Positions 30,864 to 42,093 of a stretch of DNA of 64,000 nt are shown here, piece by piece. The notes below the pieces were generated by a model. It made no database searches and was not told where the DNA came from. It was given only the letters and a program-made list of their open reading frames with translations. Position numbers and translations under genes: made by a program. The stretch comes from Selaginella moellendorffii (taxonomy: Eukaryota; Streptophyta; Lycopodiopsida; Selaginellales; Selaginellaceae), in contig NW_003314306.1 of the NCBI RefSeq assembly GCF_000143415.4, positions 900,897-964,896 of the forward strand, in the 5' to 3' direction. The stretch's first letter is position 1; the number at the start of each line of letters is the position of its first letter.

Positions 30864-33542
30864 TCACCCAAGAAACTTGGCAAGCTCCATTCTTACCTCA
30901 TTCGCAGCGTCCGCCATCACCTTGCCATTGTTTATAGTCGTAGTCGTCCACTGGATATTGTCCTCGCTCTTCAAGAATCGCCCTCCTCTCGGGTACTGCA
31001 CTTGCTGCCACCCCATCGCGCTCCATTTGTCACACTGCTCCTCGATCCTCCTCCTCTTGAACCGAAAGTGCGCCGCGATCAAATCCTTGAACACCTCGTC
31101 CGGACTGCGCAGCGCCGGCGCCATGGAATGCATCATCGTGTTGAAGCACTGCTCGTAGTTGTAATTCTCGGACGCGTAGTGGCGGCTACCATCCTTGGGC
31201 CTGCTCTTCTCCCACCCGGGTTCGTTGTAGTAAGGCTCGCTCACGAACACCAGGCTTTGGAGCGACACGAGCAGCTGGAGCAGCGTCGAGGATCCCGGCT
31301 GCCACGATGGTCCGGTCCAAGTCCCCAGCAAGCTCAAGCACACCTTGCCACAGTGGTACAAGTTTGGATTGAATCGCACCTTGCCGCCGGCGGTGGTGAG
31401 GAACTGGACCGACGGAGGGGAGCTCGGGTAGCCATCGCCCACGAAGATGTCGAAGAGGAAGATCCCATTCTCGTATGGCGTGTCGTGGGGGCCGATGATG
31501 AGCGCGCGGAGGAGGTCCATCCGGAACTCGTCCACCCGGACGTGGATCGAGGAGTGGAACTCGAGCGGGAGCTGCGTGGCGAGGCCAGCCAGCTCCTTGG
31601 CGATGCGCCGGGACCGGCTGCCGTTGCCCAAGTCCGCGTCCCAGTGGATCGAGCTCCGGAAGTAGTGATTCTGGAGGAGCGCAGCGTGGCCGAACTGGAG
31701 TGGCTTGAGCGCCGTCACGTAGTCGAGCTCCTCGCTGAGTGGTTCGTCCATGGCGATCACTTGCTTGCCTTTGTCGTCGTGTCGCGGCGGTGGAGAGCTC
31801 TCCTTCTCGATCGTGATGCTGCTAGCGCCGGAGGAGGGCGACCCTGACGGAAGAGCGCCAGGGTGGCGGAGCTTGAAAACTTGGTCCGAGTCTTCCATCC
31901 ACGCTGCATGCCACGCGAGGCGCTGCCTCCACGCACTGATCCGCCGCTCCAGCCGCTCAAACGTGTCCTTTGCCTCGCCAAACAGCGCCGCCTCCACCGC
32001 GGAGTTCTCGTCGTCGTCCACCCCGCCAAGCATCGGCGTGCTCAGGAAGAACGAGGCCTGCGTGTGGAGCTTCGCGAAGCTGGCCATGAGCGACGCCGGA
32101 TGGAACAGTCCCTCGCTGCCGCTCCAGCAATCGTGGCTCGGATCCGACGCGCTGCCGCAAACCAGCGGGAGGAGCTCCGGAAGGCCGGCAACAGTCCGCA
32201 GCAGAGCAAAGAGCTCGAAGTGGAGCTCCGAGCGGGAGACGATGTCCAGCGCTGAATCGTTGCGGAGCAGCCAGCTGAGAACCTCGCGGGCGATAGAGTC
32301 ACGGCAGCACAGCAGCGCGGCTGCTGGCAGCGAGACCCGGCCGCCATTCTCCAGGCACGCCAGCTTGATCCCGTCCGAGAGCTTCCTCAACACCTCGACC
32401 ACTGCCTTGTCCGAGGCCTCGACATTCTTATCCACGGCCACTGCGCAAACCTCCTTGGAGCTCGCCGTCTCGGACTTCTTCGCCTTGAAAGCTCGCCGGA
32501 TCGACGAGCTCTTCTTCGTGTGGTTCTTCCTCGCCACCTTGACGCTCAAGCTCGAGTGATACACTGCCCGGAGCTCCTCCACCGTCGCAAAGATGGTCTC
32601 CATCTCCGCGTCCCACGAAAAGGTCGCCGCCGCCGCCGCCACCTTGAGCCGCTTCGCCGAATTCTCACCGGGGTTGAAAGCCGCCGAGGCGTCGCGCATC
32701 CTCGAGCACAGCCACTGGTCCACAAAGTCCACGGCCTCCTTGCCGGCGACAACTCTTAGATCCTGTCGGCTCAGGGGGAGCTGGCAGATCGGACACTCGA
32801 ATCCCGCAAAGCCGGACTGGAGCCTCTCCACACGGTCGCCGACGAGCCCGACCGCGCAATCCCGGCAAAAACCGTGCCCACATCCTTGGAGGGAGTAGCC
32901 GTCAACGCCGTCAACGCGGCACACCACGCAGTTGACCGGGGGCTTGACCGCTGGAGGAGCCGGGTCCTCCTCGATCATCGTCAAATCGATCGGATCAAAC
33001 GGGGCTCGGCACATAGAACACGCGCTGGAGGGCATCTCATTGATGAAAGTGCAAGCCGGGCAAGCTCTCTCGCTCGATCCCGATGATCCTTCTTCGCTGT
33101 TCTTGGGCTCGTTGTTGCGAATCTCCTGCTCGATCCGCGGCTCAAACCGGGCATTGCACATAGAACACGCCAGCGCTCCCATCTTGTTGGCGAAAGTGCA
33201 AACTGGGCATGGCTTCGATCCGGCGGCGCCGCTCGAGGCCCCAAACTCCGATCGACACATGCTACACTTGGCGGCCCTGGAGAAATTGAGATACGTGCAA
33301 ACCTCGCAAAGCTTGGAGCGGGCCTCCTTGCCCGATTCATCGTCACTGCCATCGATCACCACAACGTTATCCTGCGGAGGAGGAGGATGGGGAGGAGGAG
33401 CACCATAGCCAGGCCCAGGGGCTACAAATTCTACTTCATCTCCTCCACTGTCGTCCTCTTCCTCGTCTTCCTCGTCTTCCTCTTCTTCCTCTTCTCCTTG
33501 ACTGTAGTAGCCATCCCCCGTCTCGCCCCAGTCCACCTCCAT
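30864..33542 (-). CDS. RanBP2-type zinc finger / RING / E2 ubiquitin-conjugating fusion protein
   Basis: Single exon, 892 residues. An acidic N-terminus (17-37) is followed by three RanBP2-type fingers (Cys at 79/82/93/96, 112/115/126/129 and 161/164/175/178). A C3HC4 RING follows (C205, C208, C221, H223, C226, C229, C250, C253). After a 400-residue linker comes a UBC fold (about 665-800) with ENGIFLFDIF, FNPN in place of the HPN motif, and active-site C735 in CGKVCLSLLGTW. The large E2 core resembles the PHO2/UBC23-25 and UBE2O group. Family knowledge: RanBP2 fingers often bind ubiquitin, RINGs recruit E2s, and E2s carry the thioester. One chain could thus hold ubiquitin-binding, E3 and E2 functions. 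Start ATG 33540-33542 precedes the acidic stretch. Confidence 0.9.
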   Translation of the reverse strand: MEVDWGETGDGYYSQGEEEEEEDEEDEEEDDSGGDEVEFVAPGPGYGAPPPHPPPPQDNVVVIDGSDDESGKEARSKLCEVCTYLNFSRAAKCSMCRSEFGASSGAAGSKPCPVCTFANKMGALACSMCNARFEPRIEQEIRNNEPKNSEEGSSGSSERACPACTFINEMPSSACSMCRAPFDPIDLTMIEEDPAPPAVKPPVNCVVCRVDGVDGYSLQGCGHGFCRDCAVGLVGDRVERLQSGFAGFECPICQLPLSRQDLRVVAGKEAVDFVDQWLCSRMRDASAAFNPGENSAKRLKVAAAAATFSWDAEMETIFATVEELRAVYHSSLSVKVARKNHTKKSSSIRRAFKAKKSETASSKEVCAVAVDKNVEASDKAVVEVLRKLSDGIKLACLENGGRVSLPAAALLCCRDSIAREVLSWLLRNDSALDIVSRSELHFELFALLRTVAGLPELLPLVCGSASDPSHDCWSGSEGLFHPASLMASFAKLHTQASFFLSTPMLGGVDDDENSAVEAALFGEAKDTFERLERRISAWRQRLAWHAAWMEDSDQVFKLRHPGALPSGSPSSGASSITIEKESSPPPRHDDKGKQVIAMDEPLSEELDYVTALKPLQFGHAALLQNHYFRSSIHWDADLGNGSRSRRIAKELAGLATQLPLEFHSSIHVRVDEFRMDLLRALIIGPHDTPYENGIFLFDIFVGDGYPSSPPSVQFLTTAGGKVRFNPNLYHCGKVCLSLLGTWTGPSWQPGSSTLLQLLVSLQSLVFVSEPYYNEPGWEKSRPKDGSRHYASENYNYEQCFNTMMHSMAPALRSPDEVFKDLIAAHFRFKRRRIEEQCDKWSAMGWQQVQYPRGGRFLKSEDNIQWTTTTINNGKVMADAANEVRMELAKFLG

Positions 33543-33980
33543 GCCCGGAAAAAGCTTTGCCCTCGCCGGCGAGCGAATATTCTCCCTATCAAACCCTAGG
33601 CCTAGGGGAATATACCGGTCAATTTATCTATTTTAGGGCTGACATCAGCGATAGGATGCTGACCTTTGGTTGCTCGGGTTTTATTTTTTTGTTTGCTTTT
33701 TCCGCTTTCGCGCGTTTCCTGGATTTGAAAAAGCTCTGTTCTTGGTCGCGGATGATTAGGGCGGAGCGATGAGAGGGCGAGCTGTGATCGTCGGGAGATG
33801 GGTAGCAGCGGCGAGAGCCCGTGCCAGTTTATCGTCGAGCTCCTGAGCGAGAATGCGTACGATCTCATCTCCTGATCTAGAGAGGTTTTCACAGTTTCTC
33901 TTCCTTTTGCTCGTTTTCTCTAAATCAGTCCCAGTGACCGCGGTCATCGTCCCCCGCCCCCGCCTCTGCCATCGAATCTA
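33543..33980. promoter_or_regulatory. Divergent intergenic region
   Basis: 438 bp separate the starts of the minus-strand E2 fusion gene and the plus-strand DUF674 gene. It must hold both 5' leaders and the promoters. No TATA box was confidently assigned. Confidence 0.5.
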
Positions 33981-35081
33981 ATGCTAGCGGCTTTCAATCC
34001 TGCTGCGCAAGCAGCAGCTCAAGCTCCGCCACCGCCTCCGCCGCCGCCATCGCCGCCCACCCTCACCGCCACACTGCTCTACAGCCGCGTGAGCAAGAAC
34101 ATCCTGTGCCTGGAGGCCGGCAAGGAGCTCGTGGACCTGGTGGTGGGCTTCCTCACGCTGCCGCTGGGATGCGTCGTCAAGCTCCTCCAGGCGATCGAGA
34201 TCCCGCCACCCGAGGGAGCGCCGCCGCCGCCGATCTCCAGCAAGCGCGAGGTGAAGCCGCTGGTGGGGATCACGAGCCTGTTCTCGTGCACCGAGAAGCT
34301 GGATGAATCGAGGATGTGTTCCAGCAAGAGCTTGCTGGTGGATCCTCGCCCAACCATGACCTTTGGAGACAAAGTGATCCGGATCCCCGGGACCGAGGGA
34401 GCGGCGATCTACTGCTGCGGCGCCCCGGCGGCGTGCGAGTTCATCACCAAGAAACCGGATCTAAAGTGTCCCAAGCACAAGAAGGTGATGGAGAACCCGT
34501 GCAAAGTCTTGGCGAGCGAGGAGGATGTGATCGCCGCCGCCGCTGCCGCCGCTGGGGGTGGCAAGAAGGAGGAAGCGGCTCCAAAGAAAGGGAAGAAAGG
34601 CGGGGCCCCGGCAGTGGAGGCTGCGCCGCCTCCCGGGTATATCAAAACCGGATCGAGTTTCATGATCACCAACACGCTCGAGGTTTTCCCGAGCTCCACC
34701 ATCCAATCCATCTTGCGACTGGGGACGCAAAAGGGCGAGAAGATGAGCGATCTGGAGAGCATGGAGATTCCAGTGTCGGGCGAGGAGGTAAGCTTTGATC
34801 TTTGGTTTCATGCTGATGATCGCTGGATCGATTTGTCACAGATTGTCCAGATGCTAAAGTCGTCGCTTTCTTCCACCAATGTGCTCAACGATGTGTTTGG
34901 CAAGCATTGCAAGAAACGTAAGCGCGAGAAATCTCTCCACCACATTCTTGTTCTTGATGTTCTTCCTCTCGTTTCTTGTGATCCCAGCGCTAGCTTCACC
35001 GATGATGCTTCTCCCGGCACCACCATCGGCCGGAGCTCTCCCCGCGTAGAGATCAAACGCAGGAAGAAAAGGAGAGAGTGA
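33981..35081 (+). CDS. DUF674 family protein
   Basis: The protein opens with an Ala/Pro-rich tract, then the DUF674 signature: LCLEAGKELVDLVVGFLTLPLGCVVKLL, later GYIKTGSSFMITNTLEVFPSS and IVQMLKSSLSSTNVLNDVF. Family knowledge: a plant-restricted family of unknown function with repeated units, of which one is present here. An intron is likely at 34788-34841 (GTAAGC...CACAG, 54 bp). It keeps the frame and has no stop, so both spliced and retained forms are readable. A second possible intron at 34918-34987 would shift the end to a stop at 35047-35049; without it the frame ends at 35081. The ATG at 33981 was chosen as the first in frame. Confidence 0.8.
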   Translation: MLAAFNPAAQAAAQAPPPPPPPPSPPTLTATLLYSRVSKNILCLEAGKELVDLVVGFLTLPLGCVVKLLQAIEIPPPEGAPPPPISSKREVKPLVGITSLFSCTEKLDESRMCSSKSLLVDPRPTMTFGDKVIRIPGTEGAAIYCCGAPAACEFITKKPDLKCPKHKKVMENPCKVLASEEDVIAAAAAAAGGGKKEEAAPKKGKKGGAPAVEAAPPPGYIKTGSSFMITNTLEVFPSSTIQSILRLGTQKGEKMSDLESMEIPVSGEEVSFDLWFHADDRWIDLSQIVQMLKSSLSSTNVLNDVFGKHCKKRKREKSLHHILVLDVLPLVSCDPSASFTDDASPGTTIGRSSPRVEIKRRKKRRE

Positions 35082-35541
35082 TTTAGAGCGTGGATTGGAT
35101 GATCTTCCGGGAAGAACACAATGTTTGAGATTTATGGCCTAGTGAGGAAGAAAGGCGTTTTAAAAGCTTGCATGGACTGCCACGTAGCAAACCTCGCCAT
35201 GGCCATGGGCATGAATGGGCATGGCCATGCATAGTGCCATTCAACGAGAGGGCGGGAAAAAAATCGCTAGGGGAGGCGTTGTTCCAATTACAATAAATTT
35301 GGTTTCCACAAAATAGCGAAGATGGTTCTTTAGGTTTTGTGGCGCTGCCCTAATTCGTCCGGTCTGGAGCTCGAGCGCGGCGCCGTGGCAAGGTAGAGCG
35401 ATTTCTCTCGCAATCTTGTGGAATGTAGATTCGGAGCTCTCGGCCGGCAGCGCGAGCGATCGAAAATGCGGGGGGATTGGCGATGGAGCGGCGCCACCGA
35501 GTGACGGATTCTTCGCCGCCGGAGGGAGCCGCGGGCGCGAT

Positions 35542-36998
35542 ATGACCGGTGGGAGGGGTTTTCCAGGCAGTGGAGCTGTGGCATTTCACATCGAGCTGGG
35601 CGACGATCGGGAGGCCGTGGAGAGGAGGAGGATTGTGTACGATAGCTCCGGGAGGGACGACGATGGTTTCAATGGAATAGTTGGCAGGAGTGAGGTGAGC
35701 GTTTCTCACAGTGATGGGTCCGAGGACTACGTAGACGAAGAGCTCGACTTGGAAGCTGATGGAAGGGATGGTCTGGTGGATGGAGATAGAACCCCGCAGA
35801 TGCAAATTCCCAGCCAGGATAGCTTCCAGAGGATGACGAGCAGCGAGAGGGATAGGATCATGAAAACGGCGAGCCAGAAGTTTGGGATGTTTCCATTCTT
35901 TAACCCCGCGTCCTACAGCGAGAACGGTGCGAGGGAGAGGCCAGAGGGCGATGGAAACGGTGGTGAAGCGGGTGTTCCAGACTCCGCTTACTTCAGTTCG
36001 ATGGTTAACTCCGCGGCTGGACGTGTTCCTCCGGCGACTGATACTACCTCGGTTCGTCACTTCCTGTCGGATCCAGTATCGTAAGTTGTAGATGTTTCGC
36101 TATGCTTGCTAACTTGCGGGGTTTATCAGTGGCGCGCTCATGGAGGACGCTGTCATATTTCCCTGCGGACACTCGGTTGGAACCTCTGGCTTTCAACGAG
36201 TCCAAGAAACTGTATGTGACGAGAGATGGAATGCTCTTTGTACTGACCATGTTTTTCTTTCTCTTTTGTAGAACGCGTGCGTTGTTTGTATGATGCCGAC
36301 TGCTCCTATGTCGGCTGCTCCTAACCATGGTATTGCTGCTCGGATTTTCTCCTAAACTCTCACTTTTTTTCTCTGGCAGCTCTAAGGCAAGCGGTACACG
36401 CCTACAAACGGGAGAGAGAGTTTCCTATAATCACTTGCTCGAAAACGCTGAAGAGGAAACGCGAACAGGTGTGGTGTGGAACTTATTTCCTGAGACGTTC
36501 TTATCGTTTTGTTTACGTTGTTTTAGGAGGATAATGGGAAAGTCAAGGGCGTGCAATTTCCATACTCGGTCAGTGATCGCGTTCTTATCAAGGTAAGTGA
36601 TTTCACAAACTTTAGAATCCCCGGCGATAAATTCTCCGCAAAATCTCACAGGGTAACAAGCGAACTCCCGAGAGATTTGTTGGCCGCGAAGCGATTATTA
36701 CCACTCAATGCTTGAATGGATGGTAAAACTCTCGCTTTGATCTGTTCTTTCGTCTCGTTTGACGATGTTCTTTCGCAGGTACTTGGTGAGGACAATAGAC
36801 AATGGCGAGAGCGTCAGGTTACAATACCGATCTCTCCAAAAAATAGGAGGTAGCAAATCGAAGTTTCGTTTTTTTAACTTTGGATCTTACGAGACATTCT
36901 TGTGGCATTCTTGTGGCAGACTAAACGAGCGAAGACAAAGGTTAAAAGGTGAATTCTTCCAGCCCAGATTTTACCAAAGTTTTGTAGAGAGCCTTTGA
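35542..36998 (+). CDS. U-box protein, PUB62/63-like
   Basis: Seven exons: 35542-36080, 36130-36211, 36272-36329, 36380-36468, 36527-36592, 36652-36722 and 36779-36998, giving 374 residues. The N-terminal 180 residues are low-complexity and acidic. The U-box (SDPVSGALMEDAVIFPCGHS..., then CVVCMMPTAPMSAAPNHALRQAV) is followed by a conserved C-terminal domain (VKGVQFPYSVSDRVLIKGNKRTPERF; GWYLVRTIDNGESVRLQYRSL) characteristic of PUB62/63-type proteins. U-boxes act as E3 ligases without zinc. The last exon could instead splice near 36850 and end about 36920. An upstream 13-codon frame (35466-35504) precedes the chosen ATG and could lower translation. Confidence 0.85.
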
Positions 36999-37233
36999 AA
37001 ATCAAATTGACGTGTAGCATATTCTCCATCAAATCGACGTGTCAAAGGCGAGGGGCTGCCGTAGGATCACTGATCCGACGGCCGTGGGAGCTTTCGCGCG
37101 AAGGAAGTAGCTCTCCGCTCGCACCGCGCTAGGGCAATAATAATCTCGCGAGGCACATTTCAGGTATGGCGCTAGGGTTTTAGGCAATTCTCTTCTACAG
37201 AGGCGCTAGAGATTCTCGCCAGAGCCACGATTC

Positions 37234-38832
37234 ATGGCGTCTTTAGCTGAGAGGATAGCTTCCGCGTGCCTGGCAGGTGATTGATCTTTGAAAAATTCGA
37301 GTGCGAGAGATCTGATCGGCCGATTGATGCAGTTCTTACGATTGCGCCGCTCGTCGTCAACGTAAATCCCAACGCTAACGTGATTCTTACCGCCTGCCTG
37401 ACTGTTTTCATCGGTTGTCATCGATCCGTCAAGCCGGCTCCGCCCGTGGTAAGTGTTCTTGAGCTCCTTGCTTTTTCATATGTGAAAAAACGTTCTTTGT
37501 ACAGGAAACTCTTTCCAAGGGACATGCCATACGCTTCCCTTTCGTCGGCAGTGCCGTCCTATGCTCTTTGTTTCTTCTCTTCAAATTTATTCCCAAGGAG
37601 CTGATCAACGGGATACTCACGCTCTACTTCGTGGTTCTCGGAGTTCTTGCTCTAACGTAAGTAACTTGTGTGTCAAGGAAAATTAACTCATTGTTCTTGT
37701 AGTGCTACCATCTGGCCAGATGTCAAAGACTTCATTCCAAAGGCCTGGGACGAGAAAGAGATTTCTTTACATCTTCCGTATTTCACCAGTAAGATCATCT
37801 CATTTTATCACTTTGTGCGATTTTTCTTAGGATTCGCTGCAGATGTTGGTGTGGAGTTTACTCTTGCCCAGCTGTTTGTATCCATTCCGGGAATTTGCTT
37901 TTGTGCTTGGTATGCTCTACGAAAACACTGGCTGGCGAACAACACCCTCGGACTGGCATTCTCGATACAGGTGCTTTAGAGCTCTTCTTTTCTCAATTTA
38001 CACAATGAACATACTTTCAGGGAATCGAGATGCTGTCTCTGGGCTCATTCAAGATCGGGGCGATTCTTCTGGTACCGTGTTCACTTACAAAACAACACTT
38101 TGATGATTTGTTTTCTCTCTCTGTCTCGCCAGGCCGGGCTATTCGTATATGACATCTTCTGGGTATTCTTCACTCCTGTGATGGTCACCGTTGCGAAGTC
38201 CTTTGATGCTCCCATCAAGGTTTGCTCTCTCAGTGCAATGCATCCTTCTCTAATCCCTCCATGCAGCTAATCTTCCCGACTGGCTCTTCGAGCAAACCGT
38301 TCTCTATGCTGGGTCTCGGCGACATAGTAATCCCAGGTAAAGCCATCTTTTTCCTCTTCTTTGGTGACGGGGGATTTCAACTCAGGAATTTTTGTTGCAC
38401 TGGCTCTGCGATTCGATGTGTCTCGGGGCACTGGAAAGCGCTACTTCACCAGTGCGTTTATGGGCTATATAACTGGAATCGTGGCCACCATAATCGTCAT
38501 GAACGTGTTTCAAGCTGCTCAGGTAGAAGTTCAAGCACTACTGTTTAAAAGCTTGTCTGACTTTCTCCTTGGTGTTCTATCCAGCCCGCATTGCTGTACA
38601 TTGTACCGTGCGTGACGGGCTTCTTGGCCGTTCACTGCCTTGCGAAAGGGGAGATCAAACCGGTAAATCACACATCTAGTTACATCTAGTTCTTGTTTTG
38701 CCTCGAAATCTTACATGGTTTTTTTCCTTGTGATTCTAGCTCCTGGAATTCGATGAGGCTGCCACAAAACGAGCTCTCGAAGAAGCAACGAGCTCGGAAG
38801 AAACCACTGAATCCACCAAAAAGGATGACTAA
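37234..38832 (+). CDS. SPP: Signal peptide peptidase
   Basis: Eleven exons (37234-37276, 37333-37448, 37505-37656, 37703-37788, 37831-37970, 38021-38071, 38133-38219, 38267-38336, 38386-38522, 38585-38662, 38740-38832) give 350 residues, normal for the family. The multi-pass protein carries the two intramembrane aspartate motifs, VYDIFW and GLGD, and the C-terminal PAL motif (QPALLY). Family knowledge: this aspartyl protease of the endoplasmic reticulum cleaves signal-peptide remnants inside the membrane. The last four residues are KKDD, a dilysine-type ER retrieval signal. All key residues are present, so it should be active. Confidence 0.93.
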
Positions 38833-39267
38833 CAAAGGTAAATTTTTGTATCGCCAAGAACAACGTCTTGTTTTTCAAAACATTTAAAAAAAGTTTGGAA
38901 ATTTTGGCATCCGACGCTTTCCAGGATTGAAAGGTCGAGATTGAAAGGAATATACGAATATGCCGCCACGCGAAGGTAACGTCTCTTCAACATGGCGCGC
39001 GACCCGTGGTGCTTGGAAACGAGGGTTTCGTTCCAAGACTGGGGCCAGTAGTCCCGGCGATCGCCACTCGCCGGTCCGATCGCTCCATTCGTGATCTTTG
39101 CCCTAGATTTCGGCGCGGCCCAGAAATCGGCAGCGCAGTCTTGACAATGTGAGTTCTTGGCTGGATTCCGCAGCGGAATCCTCGCTAGTCCGTGTTCCAG
39201 GTGGGAGCTTCGCCGCCGGCTGTGGCGAATCAGCTAGGATCGGCTGGAGCTCCAGAAAACCAGCGCA

Positions 39268-42093
39268 ATGAAGGTCGACGCGGGGCAAATCCGGATTATC
39301 ATGCGGCCTTCTCGCCCCGAGATTGAAGGTAAAGCTCGCGATTCTTAGCCCCCTTTCGGTCTCGATCAATGGGAATTTTTCTTGCGGTCTTTGCAGCTGT
39401 GACTCCTTCCACTGTTAGTCGCAGCCCGACTAGCAGGAGCCCGAGGAGTCCCGCGAGCGTGGCAAAGAGTGGATCGGACTCCGAGCACAAGGCTAGCAAT
39501 ATCCATGTATACGTTCGCGTTCGTCCTCTCGCGAAGGACGAGATAGCTTCCGGGGTAAAGTCCGCGGTGGAAGTGTCCAGGGACGAGACAACCATCCAGG
39601 TTGGTGAGTACATTATATGGCACTGGAAAATTCACTAAGATTTCGTTAAAGGGAGAATGAGACGAGTGGGACTCCTCCACTGTGCTAAATTGCTACGCTA
39701 TGTCAGGTTGTGGATCGCCAGCAATCTTTCGGGTATACGGCCATGAAAACGTTCCAGGTGTGTGAAGAAGTTTTTCTTTTCTTTCTACCTTGTAAGATTC
39801 GCTAAGCTTGTGTGTGGGATTTTTGGCAGTTTGATGGCTGCTTTGGTCCCTCCATCACGCAAGAGAAGCTCATGGAGAAGTGTAATATGAGGAAGCTGCT
39901 GGACTCGGTGCTGGATGGTTACTCGTCGACTGTGATGGCTTATGGCCAAACTGGCTCGGGGAAGACTTACACAATGTGTGGTCGCCAAGAGGTAAGAGCT
40001 TTGAGCGATGGAGTTGAGCTAACACTCAATGTGAATGTAGGGTAGCGTGAAGGAGAAGATAACAGAGGGTGGTGTTATTGCTCGTTCAGTGAGATATATT
40101 TTCGAAGCTATCAGAAGACGAACCGTATTGGATGATCAGAAAACGTACTCCTTGCGGGCCTCCTACTTTGAGATCTACAATGAGCAAGTATGTTTCTCTC
40201 ATTTTGCTCGTTTCTCCCTTTTGTGACGAAATGAATTAAGAATGACAGGTCCATGATTTACTGCGGGAGGAGTGCTCTCCAAGGGAGGTCAGATGGAACC
40301 AGTCGGACGGTTTTCACGTTGAAGGCCTTCTTGTTGTGGATTGCGAGACTGTTGAAGACGTGTTTGCTGTTGTGAACGAAGGGGCCAAGAACCGCAAGGT
40401 AGCTGAAAGAAGAATCTAGATCGTTCTAATGTTCTGGATTTTACAGGTTGGCTCTCACAATCAAAACAAGGATAGCAGCAGGAGTCATTGTATTATGACC
40501 CTGTACGTGGATTCCATATCTTCCATGGGAGATGGGCCAATTCTACTGAGACATGGCCGACTACTATTTGTTGATTTGGCCGGAAGTGAAAGGTTGAAGA
40601 AAACAAAAAGCTCCGGCGACATGCTGAAAGAGACGGGAAGCATAAACCGGTCGCTTTTTACGCTTGGCAAGGTAATCTTGACGCGTTTATCGAGCCATTC
40701 GAGTTAATGCTCAATGTACAGGTTATCTCAGCTTTATCGGAGGGTAAGAAGGAGGAGATAGTACCATACAGGTCTGGATGTGTTTGTAATGTGAATTAGC
40801 TCGAGCTTACGCATTTTGGCAATGCAGGGAGAGCATGTTGACGAAGCTTATAATGGAGAGTTTGGGAGGCAGCAGCCTGGGACTTATGATTGCTTGTGTT
40901 TCTCCGGCAACAACCGTTGTCGATCAAACGTTGAGCACCCTGCATTACGCCACTTGCGCGAAGCAGATTGTCAACATTCCATCTGTGAAGATGGACGAGA
41001 AAGACAGGGTACGTATGACATCCTTTCCGACAGGGAAACTTACTGACGTGTTTATGTTTCGCAGGTCATAACACAACTCCAGAAAGAAGTGTCTCGCCTG
41101 AAAGACGAAAACCAGTCGCTGAGGTCGAAGCTGGGGATCATGGGAACTGGACAAATCTGCGACATAGCGACGTTGTCAAACTGCGCTTCGAAAATGTGCA
41201 TGCCATGCTCAAAGCCGGACGCGAGGCCGAACGACTACATCCCTTCCAAGGTACGTCCACTACTCTTTCCCTTTAGACTGCATCTATTGACCGGTAACCC
41301 AGGTGGATGTGGGCTTGGAGAAACCAATCCCATGGCCTCATGGTGTTTCATCATGAAACTAATGGGTGGGGAGATGCATTTCCTGCATCGGAGGAGGGGG
41401 ACTTTACATACTTTGGCTAGACGTTCCATCAGAGAGTCTTTCTTCCTGGTTCCTGGGTCTGTGGTGGTGCTGTGCATGTTGTGCATGCTTGCTTCTTTGT
41501 CTTTCTTATTCATGTTGTGGCATTTCTCTGGCAAGACAAAGTTTCAGCTGAGCTACAGCCTGGATTGTCGACGAGCTAAGGCTAGTGGAACAGGGCAGGA
41601 AAGACGTGAGAATGTAGTAAACAGGGCCAGGAGAAGAGCAGGCAGGAGGATAGGCGTAGTAGATAGGGGGTAACGCTGAACCTTGTGAAAGAACCGCGCT
41701 GCTTGCTCTTTTAGCTTTTGCTTTTTGCCAACTCGTTTTGAATGGAACCATGGGTGCTGCGTGCAGGAGATCACAGGCGGAGAAAAGCTGCCTGAGGGAC
41801 GCTTAAGTAGAAATGGCAGTCCGGATAAGCAGCCGGGCAGTGAGGATTGGTCCGTGGTAGAGTTTTTCACTCGGTACAGTAGGGAGAGTCTAAAGGGGAC
41901 AGGGAAGGCAAAATGGTTACAGCAGGCAGCAAACAGGAGGCAGCGGATATGTGTGGATCACTTGACTCCGTCGATCAAAAACAAGGTGCTGTCGCGGACG
42001 AGCAGCCGGTGTGGTCCGTCCGAGCCGGATTTCCAAGGAAGTATCATTGTCAACCACGACGCGTTCTATCGGATACTGGACTTGGATTTGTAG
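39268..42093 (+). CDS. Kinesin motor protein
   Basis: Exons 39268-39328, 39397-39599, 39707-39757, 39830-39991, 40041-40187, 40249-40398, 40447-40671, 40722-40771, 40828-41008 and 41065-41250 encode a complete motor: VRVRPL, P-loop GQTGSGKT, switch I NKDSSRSH, switch II VDLAGSE and a VPYRESMLTKL...ESLGG end, followed by a short coiled coil (ITQLQKEVSRLKDE). Two 3' ends keep the frame: exon 41303-41356 (489 residues) or splicing directly to 41767-42093 (580 residues, ending ILDLDL). It uses ATP to move on microtubules. The motor is nearest to KIF12-type sequences as far as I can judge, but the subfamily is not secure. The ATG at 39268 or 39301 could serve as start. Confidence 0.85.

Noticed and set aside
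31002-32559. Plus-strand open frames of 158-281 codons across the E2 fusion gene
   Set aside because: They are antisense shadows of a GC-rich coding region; the minus-strand frame has all domain motifs.
35350-36060. Minus-strand frame of 236 codons
   Set aside because: It is antisense to exon 1 of the U-box gene, with no motif of its own.
41366-41673. Separate membrane-protein gene with hydrophobic stretch between kinesin exons
   Set aside because: It lies in a probable intron, lacks family motifs and its hydrophobicity comes from T-rich sequence.
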